Notes: a model not told the origin generated them from the sequence alone. Shown: positions 34,091-47,154, counted from the first letter of the stretch. The stretch is 64,000 nt of DNA from Norana najaformis (GCA_964023275.1 OZ029918.1:37760477-37824476); one strand, 5' to 3'. Translations and numbers: made by a program.

Positions 34091-34675
34091 CTAGCATGTT
34101 CGTGACCGACTTCCGCGATGACTGGCGTCCGAAAGCCGGTCGCTTCGGTGTGGCCTGGGCCGATGACGGCGGCGACTCGGCGGAAATCGGCCTCTGCTGA
34201 GGGGAGCGTGTGACAGACCGACGAACGGTGATTCCTATGTGGACGTAGAGGACAGTGATCAAGGTCATCGGAAGGACGAACATGGAGAAGGTCGAGAACT
34301 GAAAAATCCGGCGCATCTGAGGAACCCACTTGGCCGGGATGTTGCAGATCAGGGAATCGGAGATTGGACGGCCCGAAACGGGGTCCTGGAGGTAGTAGTA
34401 GGTCCGCGTGTAAAGCGGGTAGGGCAGCGCAGTAACGGCAGCCACCAACCATACCCCGGCCACAACCTTGGCCGTGCGTGACAGACGCGCCATAGACATT
34501 GTATGAGCGAGAAGAGGATAGCAGATGGCCACATGACGCTCGATGGTGAAGGCGGCGATTGTTAGGATGGATGCCGATGACGTCATTTCAGTCAGGAACG
34601 TCTTGAAGAGACAATATGGCTGACCGAACCGCCATGGATAGGCTTCCCAGACTGTGTAGAGTTCAGTCGGCAGAC
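34091..34675 (-). CDS. GPCR, coding exon 2: end of TM2 to intracellular loop 3
   Basis: 585 bp between acceptor ggaatttag and donor gtaaga, with phase 1 at both ends. It begins by completing Gly and LPTELYTVWEAYPWRFG. TM3 follows with Cys136 (conserved 3.25) and SASILTIAAFTIERHVAICY, in which E-R-H replaces the usual D/E-R-Y. TM4 is VVAGVWLVAAVTALPY. Loop 2 has Cys225 (SLICNIP), the partner of Cys136. TM5 is FSMFVLPMTLITVLYVHIGI. The Ser/Pro/Arg-rich third loop ends SVTNML. TERxxAICxPLxAHTMS is close to invertebrate pyrokinin/CAPA and neuromedin-U-like receptors. Confidence 0.94.
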
Positions 34676-35004
34676 CTAAATTCCAAAACCTAAAACGCTT
34701 TTAATTCGATATATTTGAAATGCAAAAGTATTTCTGTGATAAATTTATTTAATAATAGATTTAACAACCAATGCAATTGATGTGGTGTAGGCATTGTGTA
34801 ATCGAAGTAATGTAAAAGCAGTAATTGGAATGTAATGTATTTTGACATTTTATACTTTGGCGGGGCACATGTCAAGCAGACAGACTCGAGACGATGGCGT
34901 CGACATTCCCAGACTGGAAACCACATGTTCACCCGTGACTTTGGCTTTCTTCTCGATGAAGATCTATCTATGGTGGATCACATCCAATCTCTGACTGTTT
35001 ACCT

Positions 35005-35410
35005 GCCTGCCTGCCTGCCTGCCTGTCTGTCTGGCTGTGCGTCTGTCTGTCTCAGTTGCACCAGATCAGGTTCGTTCGGAGGAATGTCTTTCATCTTAAG
35101 ACGAACCTTTTAATATCTCTTAGATAGTCGTACCTCAGCGCCTCAGTGACCTTCTCAAAATGCACTATGCAAGTGTTGAGATACATACACACATACTTGC
35201 ATATATGCATACATTCGTACATATATACACACATACATACATAGATACACACATACATACACATACAAAACATGCAGAGACATGCACATATACATACATA
35301 CATACATGCATACATTCGTACATATATACACATACATACATACATACGTGCATACACGCATACAAACATACATACATACACGCATACAAACACATACAGA
35401 CACACATGCA
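35005..35410. repeat. CTGC/CTGT and CATA microsatellites
   Basis: (CTGC)n(CTGT)n at 35005-35052 and impure (CATA)n at 35180-35405. ORFs here are artefacts. Confidence 0.9.
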
Positions 35411-35929
35411 TAATAGCTAATAATTTCTATGCAACTTCACATTCAGCTTCAGACGGTCAGAGCCAGAGAGATCTTTACACAAACATTGCACGAACACACA
35501 CGACGTTAGAAACAGCCAGAGAACCTGACAACAGAGAAGATTGTTCAGACACACAAAAGCAGAAGATCAGAAACGATTCCCAGACTAAACTCCTTATAGC
35601 CGTATTGTTCGCTTCGCTCTTGCCTCTGCAATAATTTCCTCGAATAATCTGACAGTTAAGTGGTCAAAGCGCGAGAGGAAACATTTAAAACTGGGACCAA
35701 CAATGGCCCTTGGGCCATGATTCGGGGCCAGTCAACTCTGCAAAACACAATCAGCTGTTATTTTCCGCTGCTGCTGCCATCTATTATCCTTGCCGAGTAA
35801 AGCAAAGCACAGAGCAGCATCGTAATAAACCTTTGTGCAAATCGATATAATGCATTATCTGTGACGAAATGGCGGCCATTGAATTGTAGAAAAAGACAGA
35901 CATAGAATAAAAGACATACACAGAGTAAG

Positions 35930-35935
35930 AAAGAA

Positions 35936-35968
<33 letters not shown>

Positions 35969-36690
35969 GGCTCTAAAAGATGGAAACTGAGAAGGAAGGT
36001 TCCACAGACAAACAGGGACACATAATGAGAGACAGAATGAAAAATAACGATAGAGAGATGCGTAGAAACACCAAGACATCCATAAATATACAGCTTAACA
36101 AATTGAAAGATAGGAATAACACAGAGAAAGAGAAAAATAACATTAAACCCGACAAAAAACAGAAATACAGACAGAGACACGTATAGATATAAACAGATAC
36201 AAAGACACAAAGGAAGGTATACGTACAGAAAAGTTAGAACGTCAATAAAAGATAAAAGTTAGACAGAAAAGCGTAAATTAGACAAAAAATGTTAATACAA
36301 ACCTTTGCACAAACAGACAAAAATTAGGTTTATTATTTGCAGCGAAATGAAGGCCAATAAGAGTCAGAGAGACAATGACAGATAGACAGAGAGATAATGA
36401 AAAGACTGAAAAAGAGGAAAACAGAAGCAGAAGATTTCTTTAAAGACAGACAGACGGTCGCCTATATGTAAGGGAATGTAGACAGAAAGAGACAGAGAAA
36501 CAGAGAGATAGATATAGATAGATATAGAGAGAAAAAGAGAGAGACAAACAGACAGTGAAGATGCCTGAAGAAGAAGAAGAAGAAGAAGAAGAAGAAGAAG
36601 AAGAAGAAGAAGAAGAAGAAAAGAAGAAGAAGAAGAAGAAGAAAAAGAAGAAGAAGAAGAAGAAGAATTAGAGACAAACAGACGTAAGAA
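35930..36690. repeat. Purine-rich tract: GACA, GATA and GAA arrays
   Basis: (GACA)n at 35936-35968, GACA/GATA-rich text to 36560, and a nearly pure (GAA)n at 36566-36666 with small AAG interruptions. Confidence 0.9.
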
Positions 36691-37483
36691 ATGGTAAACA
36701 GAAATCCATGAAGACAGATCGACACACAGACAGACAGACAGACAGAAATCCATAAAAACTGAAAATGGACAGGCGCACAAAACGCAGAACGGTGGTCTCG
36801 ACGTCGCCTGTCGGAAATTACAAATGGCCGGCCTGGAATTAGGAGCAATATTCTAGGGGATTTCCGACATGATCTAGTCCTCTGCATTCGCCCGCACCCC
36901 CAAAGTGACCGTGGGTCTTCAGCCAAGTGCCGCTGCCCGCCTGCCCCAATCTTCACTACACGCCGTCGTAAATTGAAGCACATCTGTCCTTGTCTGCTGT
37001 CATCGGCAGCGACATTCTTCGCTAGGGTGTTTTATGCCCGTTGTCGCACCGAGACCCATCTCCCCTACATGGCCGAACAAAGCTAATATCAGCGGCGGCC
37101 GATTCTGGAAAGGGGAAAGGAGGCCGCATGGGATTGTGTGCCAGTTCGCTTGATTGAAAAGCGCTATTTAAAGAACTAGTCCACTTTATATTACATTACA
37201 TCAGGAAAGTAACGAAAAGGAGTGGCCGCTGTGGTCTAATTAGGAGGAGGAAGGAATAAAATCCTCGGAGGCCGAGTCTTTTAATTGAACACGCAAGCAT
37301 CATTATTCAATCTGCGCTTAAGCTGACTGGATTGACCATCGAACCAGCATCAATCCCTGCCTTAGTCTGTGTCTGTATCTGTGTCTCTTCCTCTGTCCCT
37401 CTGTCTGCCTCTTCCTCGACCGCCAGTTGTGTCTTCTGCCTCTCTGTTTCCCCGTGTTTCTCTGTTTGCGTCTGTCTCTCTTT

Positions 37484-37525
37484 ATATATATATACATATA
37501 CATATATATATATATATATATGTAT
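37484..37525. repeat. TA microsatellite
   Basis: (TA)n with CATA interruptions. Confidence 0.9.
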
Positions 37526-37719
37526 GTGTGTTTCTTTCTCTGGCTGTTGCTATCAGCTTTTTTATCTAGATACTTCCTCCACTCTTCTTTATACTCATCT
37601 CTGTAACTCTATATATCGGTCTCTGTGTGCAGACTAGAATGGTCAACGCTTGCAAGGCAATAAATAATTTCAGTTTTTTTAATATTGGAAGGTACCAAAC
37701 AAGTCCTATAAATATATAT

Positions 37720-38335
37720 AACACGTTAGTGCAATTTGATTTAAATTGGAGAAGTTAATTATAGAGGTTGCAGAGCCCCGTGGAAGTTTCACCTATTATG
37801 TCGTTTATACCTTCCTTTTGGTATTTATTTAAGAATGCAAGAGTCTAGTGTAGGTATGGCTCCCTTGCTAGTTCATGTGAATTTCTTAAATATGCTACTT
37901 TAATTTTTCAATCGTTATAACACAGAAATGGAACTGAAAACCAGTAGACAGAATCCGAGATATCACACCTTGATGGATAAAAAAAGGAAGCTCTATCCAT
38001 CACTGTGTAGAGTTGGATAAATAAAATAACACGTTAGGTGCAATTTGATTTAAATTGGAGAATTAATTATAGAGGTTGCAGAGCCCCGTGGAAGTTTCAC
38101 CTATTATGTCGTTTTACCTTCCTTTTGGGTATTTATTTAAGAATGCAAAGTCTAGTGTAGGTATGGCTCCCTTGCTAGTTCATGGTGAATTTCTTAAATA
38201 TGCTACTTTAATTTTTCAATCGTTATAACACAGAAATGGAACTGAAAACCAGTAGACAGAATCCGAGAATCACACCTTGATGGATAAAAAAAGGAAGCTC
38301 TATCCATCACTGTAGAGTTGGAGTTATGCGTTAGC
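37720..38335. repeat. 308-bp direct tandem duplication
   Basis: Copy 1 starts at aacacgttagtgcaatttga (37720) and copy 2 at aacacgttaggtgcaatttg (38028). Alignment by eye shows near identity with scattered single-base indels, mostly in short homopolymers. Confidence 0.93.
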
Positions 38336-38570
38336 AATAAAACGCAAAAACACAGCTGATGAAAAATGTAACCCAGCGTTTCTTGATGTATCAGAGAATG
38401 AGAAAGCAACATTAATCTAGTGAGAATCTCAGGAAGAAAATCTTTGTCGCTGAGGGGTGGATGCTGCGTTGGATGGAACTGGTCATTGTCAGGGAAGCAT
38501 CACATTTGTTGGCTAATGCTGCTGCTGCTCAAGATCTAAGAGTCTAGGTCACGAAATTCAGGGCTCGACA

Positions 38571-39320
38571 TTGTGTCGAAATGTCATTCGCCAAGCAAGG
38601 AGATTTAAGTTGGACGTTGGGGCTCTCGTGTACCATCGCCCGTCGTCGTTCTACGACTCTGACGTTACTCGGTCCATGAACTCCGAACACGTTGTCATCA
38701 GTCAACTCGGGATGGAAGCCAGTTGGATGGGTTCAGCGTGTGTGCGCGAGTCCGCTGCCGGTGATATTTCTAGTTATCTGAACACTGCTTGCTAAGTGAC
38801 GGCATTTTTGTTCTTGATTACACTTAACACCATTTTAGCTAGCGCAGGAAGCGCTTTTGTGAGGTATTTTAAAGGCGCTATATCAAGTTTCTTAATATGT
38901 ACATTGAGAAGACTTTGCCAGCACCTTGAAACTTCAATTTTCACCAGATTCTGCTTTGGTTTTTTTATTGGAACGGTAAACTGTGACCTGGTATCACTGA
39001 CTGCTGTTTCCGGTGTTGGTGTACAACATCTAATTGGTGTCCAAAAATCAACTCCTGCATTGGAGACGTGCGGGCCAAATCAGCGATTCTGGCTGCTCAT
39101 TACCGAGTTCAAGAAGCGAGTTATTGCTTCTGCAGAGGAAAATCTTGAAGTCCACAATCTCAGAGATGACTACAAAGTACTTCTAGACTTGTTAATCAAT
39201 TTTTTGGCAGATTCCATCTTGAAGCATTCACTTCATATCCTTGGCTCGGTGGATTGCAATAAACATCTGTTCATTCCAGATATTCGCTTTTCTTCAAACA
39301 AATTTTCGAATCGTAACTAA
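38571..39320 (+). other. Unrecognised open region, possible decayed transposon ORF
   Basis: One plus frame is open for about 750 bp except for a single TAA at 38793-38795. The second part reads TCGPNQRFWLLITEFKKRVI and VHNLRDDYKVLLDLLINFLA, which look protein-like, but I cannot match them to a family. No splice sites tie it to the minus-strand GPCR gene. It lies in that gene's first intron, directly after a tandem duplication. A dead transposase or a chance ORF is possible. Confidence 0.25.
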
Positions 39321-39524
39321 GCAAGTTCGAACAACAATTCTTCATATCTTGGATTTCTGCCCTATTCCAATTCGAACTGAACTCCATTGAAAAAAAGACT
39401 ACTTTCCAGTTTCTTTCTTTCATCCTGGAGCTGAATGATTCATTCCTGCAGACCTCACCGTTTATATGAATATATAAGTTGTTACAAAAAGCATATAAAA
39501 TATGATCGAGCAGGTTGAGATGTA

Positions 39525-39690
39525 GTAGTGGTAGTAGTAGTAGTTGTGGTAGTAGAAGTGGTAGTAGTAGTAGTTCCACAGTTTAACGACATCTAATGGC
39601 ATCAAAGGCCGTTGACGTCGCCCTCCTCCTTTATCCAGGCTTAGGACTGGCACTACTCGAATTACGGCAGTGGCGGAGTTCAGTTGACAT
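39525..39690 (+). repeat. GTA microsatellite plus family-B dispersed repeat
   Basis: Impure (GTA)n at 39525-39570 leads into tttaacgacatctaatggc and ctcctcctttatccaggctt, ending ggcagtggcggagtt. Same family as 2793-2905. Confidence 0.8.
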
Positions 39691-40044
39691 GTTGTGCGCT
39701 TTTTGTGTATTTTGACTGGAAAGCCGACCTTATAAGAGATGTCGTGTTTGAGTTTGACCAGTTTTTTCTTCCCAGTCTCTTTCGGATAATCGTGTTTAAA
39801 TCCCCTGGCGTGTTAGACATGTTTGGTTCTTTTGAGCCGTTTTTCGCCACCGTCTGCTGGTGGATGTTGTGTTTTCTTCATGAGGGGTTGTTAGCTGGTT
39901 GTGTCGCCGCCTGAGGTTGACGTCTTGTTTCTGTGATTCATGTTACGCTTGTAATAAGATTAGGAAATAAAACATTCTAAACTAAAGCTGGTGTATTATT
40001 CTATATCCCTAGACAGCCTGCAACAACTTATACCCACCCCCACA

Positions 40045-40390
40045 CCCCATATATATATTATATATATATTATATATTATATATATATATATATTATATAT
40101 ATATTATATATTATATATATATATATATATAAACTCAAGTCAAACAATTCCTATAAGTCCACTTGTTATGTGCATACAGTTGTAAATCGGCGATATATAT
40201 ATATGTATATATATATATATAATAACGTATACAACTTATGTAAGGATGTGCAAATATCGAGTACACGCACCCACTCACCCATTCACTCACATACGGACAC
40301 ACCTACCCAATCATACAAACACTATATATATATACACACACATATATATATATATGTGTACATATATATATATGTGTGTGTGTGTATCTT
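40045..40390. repeat. TA/CA-rich microsatellites
   Basis: (TA)n at 40048-40130, 40190-40222 and 40323-40388 with CA and GTGT stretches. Confidence 0.9.
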
Positions 40391-40927
40391 CGCAATTGTT
40401 GGATCCCAGTATTGTGTATTGCTAACTATGTCTTATGGTCATATATTTTAGGCTTATATTTTAGATTGTATAGTTGTTGACACATACATAATATATACAG
40501 TATATATATATGTCTTATTCTTTAACATAAATATATAATACATATATAAATATCATGTTTGTGTGTTATTTGACACAGGATAACCGGAGCACGTCCCCAT
40601 GGGGCGAAGTCTACCCAAAGTAGACAACCACCAATATTTTGCACAAGTGCTGCTGGCCAGATGGTGCAGTTCAGTGGTACAGCCATGAGGTGAATGCCCT
40701 CTGGAATGGAGAGACCAGATTTCGCGGAATCTCACAAGTACCTTTCGTCTGGGAACGGGGGAAGTCTGGGTGATTAGCACTCGGGGATGAACTGGACTTT
40801 GACGAGGGTATTGTTATGAAGAAATTATAGGCTGAGATGAGATTGGATCCTTGTTTGGCAAGACGAGTTGAGACATAAATATGAAAAGATGTTTGGGAGA
40901 AATGTGGACCACGAGTTCACCTGCTCT

Positions 40928-41402
40928 TATCTATGGCTATCCATGTTCGTCTCTCTTGTCTTCTTTGTCTCTGTCTTTCTTTCTGTCTTTGTCTCTGTCA
41001 TTGTCTGTCTGTTTGTCTGCTTGTCTATGGCTATCCATGTTCGTCTCTCTTGCCTTCTTTGTCTCTGTATTTCTGTCTGTCTTTGTCTCTGTCACTGTCT
41101 GTCTGTTTGCTTGTCTATGGCTATCCATGTTCATCTCTCTTGCCTTCTCTGTCTCTGTCTTTCTTTCTGTCTCTGTCTCTGTCACTGTCTGTCTGTCTGT
41201 CTGTCTCCTTGTTTATGGCTATCCTTGTTCATCTCTCTTGCCTTCTCTGTCTCTGTCTTTCTGTCTATCTTTGTCTCTGTCACTGTCTATCTGTTTGTCT
41301 GCTTGTCTATGGCTATCCTTGTTCATCTCTCTTGCCTTCTCGCTCTCTTCCTTTCTGTCTCTGTCTGTCTGTCTGCTTTTTTCGTTGTCTAAGAATAGAC
41401 TC
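40928..41402. repeat. ~95-bp minisatellite, five copies
   Basis: Each unit starts tatggctatcc (about 40932, 41025, 41115, 41213 and 41308), followed by tctctcttgcctt and a pyrimidine tract. Several frames are open across it, which is a repeat artefact. Confidence 0.9.
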
Positions 41403-41569
41403 CTTGCACACGCCATGCCCTCCTTATTATCCTTCTCTTCCTTACTACATCTGTCTTGCTGTCCTCTTGTCTGTCCTTTTCATTATCCTATCATAATGCG
41501 AATAATTCCAGATTTTATTTAACGGTAGTAATGAACACACACTCGCACACCTACAAACTACAGCATACT

Positions 41570-41940
41570 AATATACACATACACACACACATATGTATAT
41601 ATATATATACAAATGAAAGGCCTGTATTATAAATATGTGTATATTTATAAACTCGACACAATATATACATATATACTTGAATTCATGAGCAGCGTGAATA
41701 CTTGTATACAAATAATCGAATTGCATATACCCATATGCACATATATTGGTTTGTGCACACATCAGATGTGTATGCCTGCATTTATATGTATATGTATGTA
41801 TATATCACGTATATATGTGTATGCATATAATTGTTACTGTGTGTCCTTGTGTGTATGTCCTTGTGTGTGTGTCCTTCTGTGTGAGCGTGCGTGTGTGTGT
41901 GTGCTGCGTGCGTGCGCTTGCGTGTGAGTGTGTTTGTGTG
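41570..41940. repeat. TA/TG-rich microsatellite sequence
   Basis: CACA/TATA text grading into GTGT-rich text. No gene is seen. Confidence 0.8.
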
Positions 41941-42364
41941 TTTATGATCGCTATCTTTAACGGTCTCGTGTCCCTGAAGAAGTTGAAATCCTTTGATTTC
42001 GAATTAGCAATTCGTCATCTGTCGGGCACGGACCATCTAATCGCCCTATGGTCTAATGGTCCTATGGTCCTTTGGGCCTATGGTCCTCTGGGCACGATCG
42101 TCTCAGACAGGGAAGGGGTTTCCTTGGCAAGCCGCTTAGGAAGTTCCATTAAAGGGAATCTTGTTCGCGCTAGGGAGGGAGTTACCTCACACACGGTCCG
42201 TTGAAAGAAACCGCCGGCTTTGACATATTGATTGATTGATCGATCGATCCATTGATTTTGCAATGTTCTGTGCGGCTTCGTTCGACGACCTTGGTGGTCC
42301 GTTTACCGGGTGGGGGTCGGCAATTTTCCCTTCTATTAATTACTAACGAGAGCGATGACGATGA

Positions 42365-42825
42365 TATTTTATGTATGTTTGTATGTATGTACAGCATATG
42401 TATGTATATATATGTATGTACATATGTATGTATGTATGTATGCATGTATGTACCTGCAGTATATGTATGTATGTATGTTTGTATATTTGTATGTATGCAA
42501 ATTAAGAACTATCGAAAGCGTGGTGGTGGTGGTGGTGATGATGGTGGTGGTGGTTGTGAAGATAATGTTGATGATGATGGTGATGATGATGATGATGATC
42601 AAAATGATAATGAAGACGATGATGTACATATGATGATGAAGAGTAGGTGAATTTTGTTCTATTCTACTCTATTCCATTCTATTCCATTCTATTCCTTTCT
42701 ATTCCATTCCATTCCATTCTATTCTATTCTATTGTATTCTATTCTATTCCATTCCATTTTATTCTATTACATTACATTACATTTTATTCTGTTCTGTTCT
42801 GTTCTATTCTACGGAAAGCAATCGT
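42365..42825. repeat. TATG, GGT/GAT and ATTCT arrays
   Basis: TATG units at 42370-42495, (GGT)n(GAT)n at 42520-42632 and (ATTCT/ATTCC)n at 42655-42815. Together they form the left border of the telomeric block. Confidence 0.9.
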
Positions 42826-42837
42826 CTTGCTAGTCTG

Positions 42838-43039
42838 GGTTAGGGTTAGGGTTAGGGTTAGGGTTAGGGTTAGGGTTAGGGTTAGGGTTAGGGTTAGGGT
42901 TAGGGTTAGGGTTAGGGTTAGGGTTAGGGTTAGGGTTAGGGTTAGGGTTAGGGTTAGGGTTAGGGTTAGGGTTAGGGTTAGGGTTAGGGTTAGGGTTAGG
43001 GTTAGGGTTAGGGTTAGGGTTAGGGTTAGGGTTAGGGTT
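42838..43039 (+). repeat. Interstitial telomeric repeat (TTAGGG)n, about 34 copies
   Basis: About 202 bp of uninterrupted TTAGGG units with no visible variants, G-rich strand on plus. It is flanked by a pyrimidine array on the left and a GAGGA/GAAGAA purine array (43050-43200) on the right. Confidence 0.97.
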
Positions 43040-43049
43040 GTTAATCTCC

Positions 43050-43205
43050 GACAAGAAGGAGGAGGAGGAAGAAGAAGAAGGAAGAGGAGGAGGAAGAGAA
43101 AGAAGAAAGAGGAGGATAGAAAGAAGAAGGGAGAAGAAGAAGACGAAAAAGAAGAAAGAGAAGATAGAGGAAGAAGCTGGGGAGAAGGGAGAATAAGAAG
43201 CCTGT
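43050..43205. repeat. GGA/GAA purine tract
   Basis: About 150 bp of almost pure purine on plus, adjoining the telomeric repeat. Confidence 0.9.
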
Positions 43206-43559
43206 TGGACACGCTCTCCGTGTCTCTCTTCGCGCCGACTCAAACCAAATCACTCAGGAATGTCGAGCTTCGTGTTCGACAAACTAAATGCCAACCAGCT
43301 CCATCTAAGGACATCACTCGGCGTTTAATACATTATTCCGACAGGATGTGAACTGGCTTCGAGCCTATGCCATCAGCTGCTGAGCCAAAGATTTAGATGG
43401 ACATCCGAATTCCAAGTTACGGCGCCCCGTGCGATTGCAAGGATATAGGTTTAGGACGACCACACCTAGTGCTATGGTCAAAGTTAAGGGTCACTGACTG
43501 GGCTATGAAACCCAAGGCGATTGCCCGTCTGTCTGATCGAAATAGCTAATAAATCCAAA

Positions 43560-43865
43560 CAAATCTAATGTATTCTAATCTTATCAGATAATATTAGATC
43601 TAATAACATCTGAACAATTCTATTCTACTCTATTCTGACCTAGCTTAGTCTAGTCTAAATTCTATTCTATTTAATTCTATGCTAGCCTCGTCTAATCTAA
43701 ATGTTATTCTTTCTATTCTAACCTATTCCATTTTAGTACAGATTTTTCTATTCTATGCTATTTAATTTTATTCTATTCTATTCTATTCCTCCCTAGACCA
43801 TTCTTGCCTAAATTCTATTCCATGTAATTCCACTCCATTTCATTACGTTCTACTCTATTTTAATT
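43560..43865. repeat. Degenerate ATTCTA pentamer/hexamer repeat
   Basis: Scattered attctatt/tctaatct units, resembling the array at 42655-42815 but more decayed. Confidence 0.7.
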
Positions 43866-45414
43866 CCATAGCTGTCTATATTTAGGCCACAACCACCTTC
43901 CGTGATTAGAACACAGTGACGAATTCCTCTATGAGAAGTATATGTCCGTTGTCCATAAAAACAAAAGATTAATTACAATTTCTGAAGTATATCTTTAAAA
44001 TTTGTAACCATATTTGAAACACCTACAATAAAGCATTTATCCGGGATTTTTAAGCAAGCATTTTGCTCCATAGTTCTTATCTGGACATTTTTCAATAATA
44101 ATTCTGTCTTCTTCACTGAAAGCCATTATGGTCATGGCAAAGATTTCAGGAAGAGCATGGTTATTCACTGTCGCAAGAAATTAGGTAATGAGGGCGCGTG
44201 ATGCATTCTGGTATAGCCGCAAGGGTTTCTGGACTGTACGTTGGCGTGACGATTAATTGTTTACACAGCGACTGTGTTAAAACCTATCTGTTAAGCGTCG
44301 TTTTAGATTAAAAGTATCATAACAGCCCAATCATATAAAATTTATATTAGAAGTGCTTTTTTCCACATTTAGGCCTATATATTCCGCCAGAAGTCCTCAT
44401 AAAATCAAATCCAAAATCCTCAGCACGCAAGACGGCGTGGATTGTGAAACCTATGAGATCAATCCATTAGCTTATTGGTTATTGGGAGTTTAAATTACCA
44501 AAATTAATGGCTGCACAAAAGTGCAACATTCTAGCAAACTTTCAGTATGACTTTAGTATGTAAATATTTTTATCAGAGGCGTCGAATAAACTTATTTTAA
44601 ACACGATAATATAATTCGTTTTTCAATTGTTTCAACATAAAAAATGCATATTTTCGATCATTTGGCAAAACAGCGGGGCGGAGTTTATCGTTTTACTTTT
44701 ACTTGGCACGATTCCATCCAATCACTTCCTTGTATTTACTTATGACCTATTTTCCGACTGTTCAAGCCTATTTTCCGGAGTGATCTTTTTAGAATCTTTG
44801 AGTCAGCGTTAGTGAAAGAGGGTTACGTAATAATATGACGTCATTTAAAAGGACCGATCATAAATTATAAATATTAATAGCAAGTAGTAAAGTATGGAAT
44901 TTTTTAGCTCAAATAGAAATTTTTAAATCTTTAATGAAGGTTTTAAGGGAAGAAACTTTTTTGTTTCTTTTCAAATTTAATAAATCTTTGCTAAAGTCGT
45001 TCGACTTGGCTCAATCGTTCCTTTTATCTGACACATTGTGTGTTCTGACACAAATGTCTGCTTTGAGCAGACACTGTTCGCAGTGACTCAGTCCGTTTGT
45101 GCTCAAGTGGAGACGGTTGGACGTCTGCTGGTCCCTTGTCGCTCAAAATGGCCGCCTGCTAATTGGATTGCAGTCGGAAGCGAAAGTCGACGACGACGAA
45201 GACGATGCTTCCGCATCCGACAGGAAAAGGAGACTGATGCTGCTGCTGTTGCTGCTGCTGAGGCAGGCGCAGATAATTTCGTGATGGTGATGTAATGTCA
45301 TGTAATGTAATGCGATTAAGTTGACTGCCCGCCAGCGTGATATTGTATCGAGGCAATAATTATGCTTTAAACTTTGTGTCTAGCTACTCATGTATGTATG
45401 TATGTACGTATGTA

Positions 45415-45590
45415 TTATATCTGCATTTATTAAGCGCCACTATCTAATGACTTAGCATCAATAGAAGGCGCTGAGCATCTGTGAGTGAAGGATTTGCTCA
45501 AGGTCCCTACACAGTAATCAGTCTCAGGGAGTTTCGAACCCGTTACAGGCCAAACACTCTCTCCAATCGGCTACAGTACCTGTATGTATG
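45415..45590 (-). mobile_element. tRNA-derived SINE (family S)
   Basis: The reverse complement has gggttcgaaactccc as B-box region, then ggaccttgagcaaatccttc, and a tail containing cgcc .. ggcgct. It matches the plus copy at 26693-26872. Confidence 0.75.
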
Positions 45591-45712
45591 TATGAATATA
45601 TGTATGCATGCAGACACTTTACATAGCGCCTTTTAGGTACCTCACAACAGCGCTGTCTACGCTAATCTAAAATCCATTAAGAACAAAAATTTCGTCAAGG
45701 TGAGTATCCTTT

Positions 45713-45870
<158 letters not shown>

Positions 45871-46154
45871 CTGAACCAGTCTCTCCCGCAAATAGTACCA
45901 GCGCGCTAGTTCGGCAAAACAGCACAGCATCCGTAACCAGGGATACACCAGTCAGAACGAATTATAACATAGAACAGACAGAATAGCAGAATAGAATTGG
46001 ACGGCCATTATGGAAATCCGAGCTGTTTGCGGTTCAACTCGCTGCTGCAGCAAATGGGATGCTAATCTGTCAGGGTCACTGCGTGATGCGAATGCATCAT
46101 TCGAATTTCGTCACTCGCCTTTGAGACGTTAAAAGGCGCTATATAAACACATGC

Positions 46155-46318
46155 ACACAAATATATATATATACATTTATACACACACCTACGCACACAC
46201 ACATATATATTTTTATATATATTTATATATATACATATATTTATATATATACACCTACACACATATATATAAATATATATACATACATACATTTATACTC
46301 ATATACACACATATATCA
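46155..46318. repeat. TA/CA microsatellite
   Basis: Impure ATAT/ACAC text. No gene is seen. Confidence 0.9.
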
Positions 46319-46717
46319 GCATAAAGAACAGAAATAACAACAGCAAGAAGAACAAGAACAAGAACACGATCAAGAACCAGAATAAAAATGACGGCACCGT
46401 AGAACTGACGAGATATATTCCATTCAAAACTCAGGTCTCACCTTTTCAAGAAATCCCACCCTGATCCATCGAATCCGCTGCCTTCCCGTTTCTCTCAGCT
46501 TAAACCCACCCTACATACCCTGACAGCTCCTCTACCCCTTCCCTCTCTGGTATCCTAACAACCGGATTTGGTTCTCGACATGGCATCTTTGGACAACCCC
46601 TCTGAATTGACGCAGCACTCCTGAAAAACCTGTGCCCAGCGCTTAGCTTAGCTTCTAAGTAACGCTTTATAAATTTGGATTTCACGATTACGATATGATT
46701 TGAAAGTAGGTACGCAC

Positions 46718-47060
46718 CAAGTAGGAGGGTAAGTACGTCGGAGATTGCCAGACTGCAGAGGTAGAGATTCGTCGAGGTCCGCATGTAACTCCGGCTCAGT
46801 ACCACGAGTCCAGTACAGATATTTCCAAAGACTCCGGTCAGAAAGATGAGACAGTACACGATGGTCAGTATCAGAGCCTCCGTCAGGGTTGCATGTCTAG
46901 GACCGAGGTACTTCTGAAGGTACTGTTGGCTCTCGTTGTACAAGTACTCGGGTATGTTGTCAGAGGCTGATCCGTTCCAGAAGAGTACCGTAGGCAACGA
47001 GGTGGTGATGTCACCTGGCGACGAATCGTACCAGTAGGATACTGAGGCGTTTTCGCTCAT
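46718..47060 (-). CDS. GPCR, coding exon 1: extracellular N-terminus, TM1 and most of TM2 (invertebrate neuromedin-U/pyrokinin/CAPA-like receptor)
   Basis: This is the first coding exon of a peptide-activated class-A receptor in the plasma membrane. It encodes a 60-residue extracellular N-terminus with N-glycosylation sites (NAS, NGS, NES), TM1 (LILTIVYCLIFLTGVFGN, with the GN motif at residue 80) and TM2 (NLYLCSLAISDVLTLLLG, with Asp108 at the conserved 2.50 position). It ends in phase 1 at donor gtgcgt. The four exons join in frame (343+585+132+950 bp) to 669 residues, all introns in phase 1. There is no signal peptide, as usual for this class. Close alternatives are growth-hormone-secretagogue or TRH receptor relatives. 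The ligand is probably an amidated peptide (inference from family). Confidence 0.93.
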
Positions 47061-47154
47061 TCTCCTTGCCCTGGTCTCTAGGGGCTGTACATTCGACGGT
47101 ACTGTGATGTAATGTAAAACAACGCAATGTAATGTAACGTCACTATACTAACCG

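Noticed and set aside
42647..43351. 234-residue plus ORF with a long RVRV stretch, and minus ORFs of TLTL and NPNP
   Set aside because: These are the telomeric TTAGGG units read in different frames, plus the flanking purine tract.
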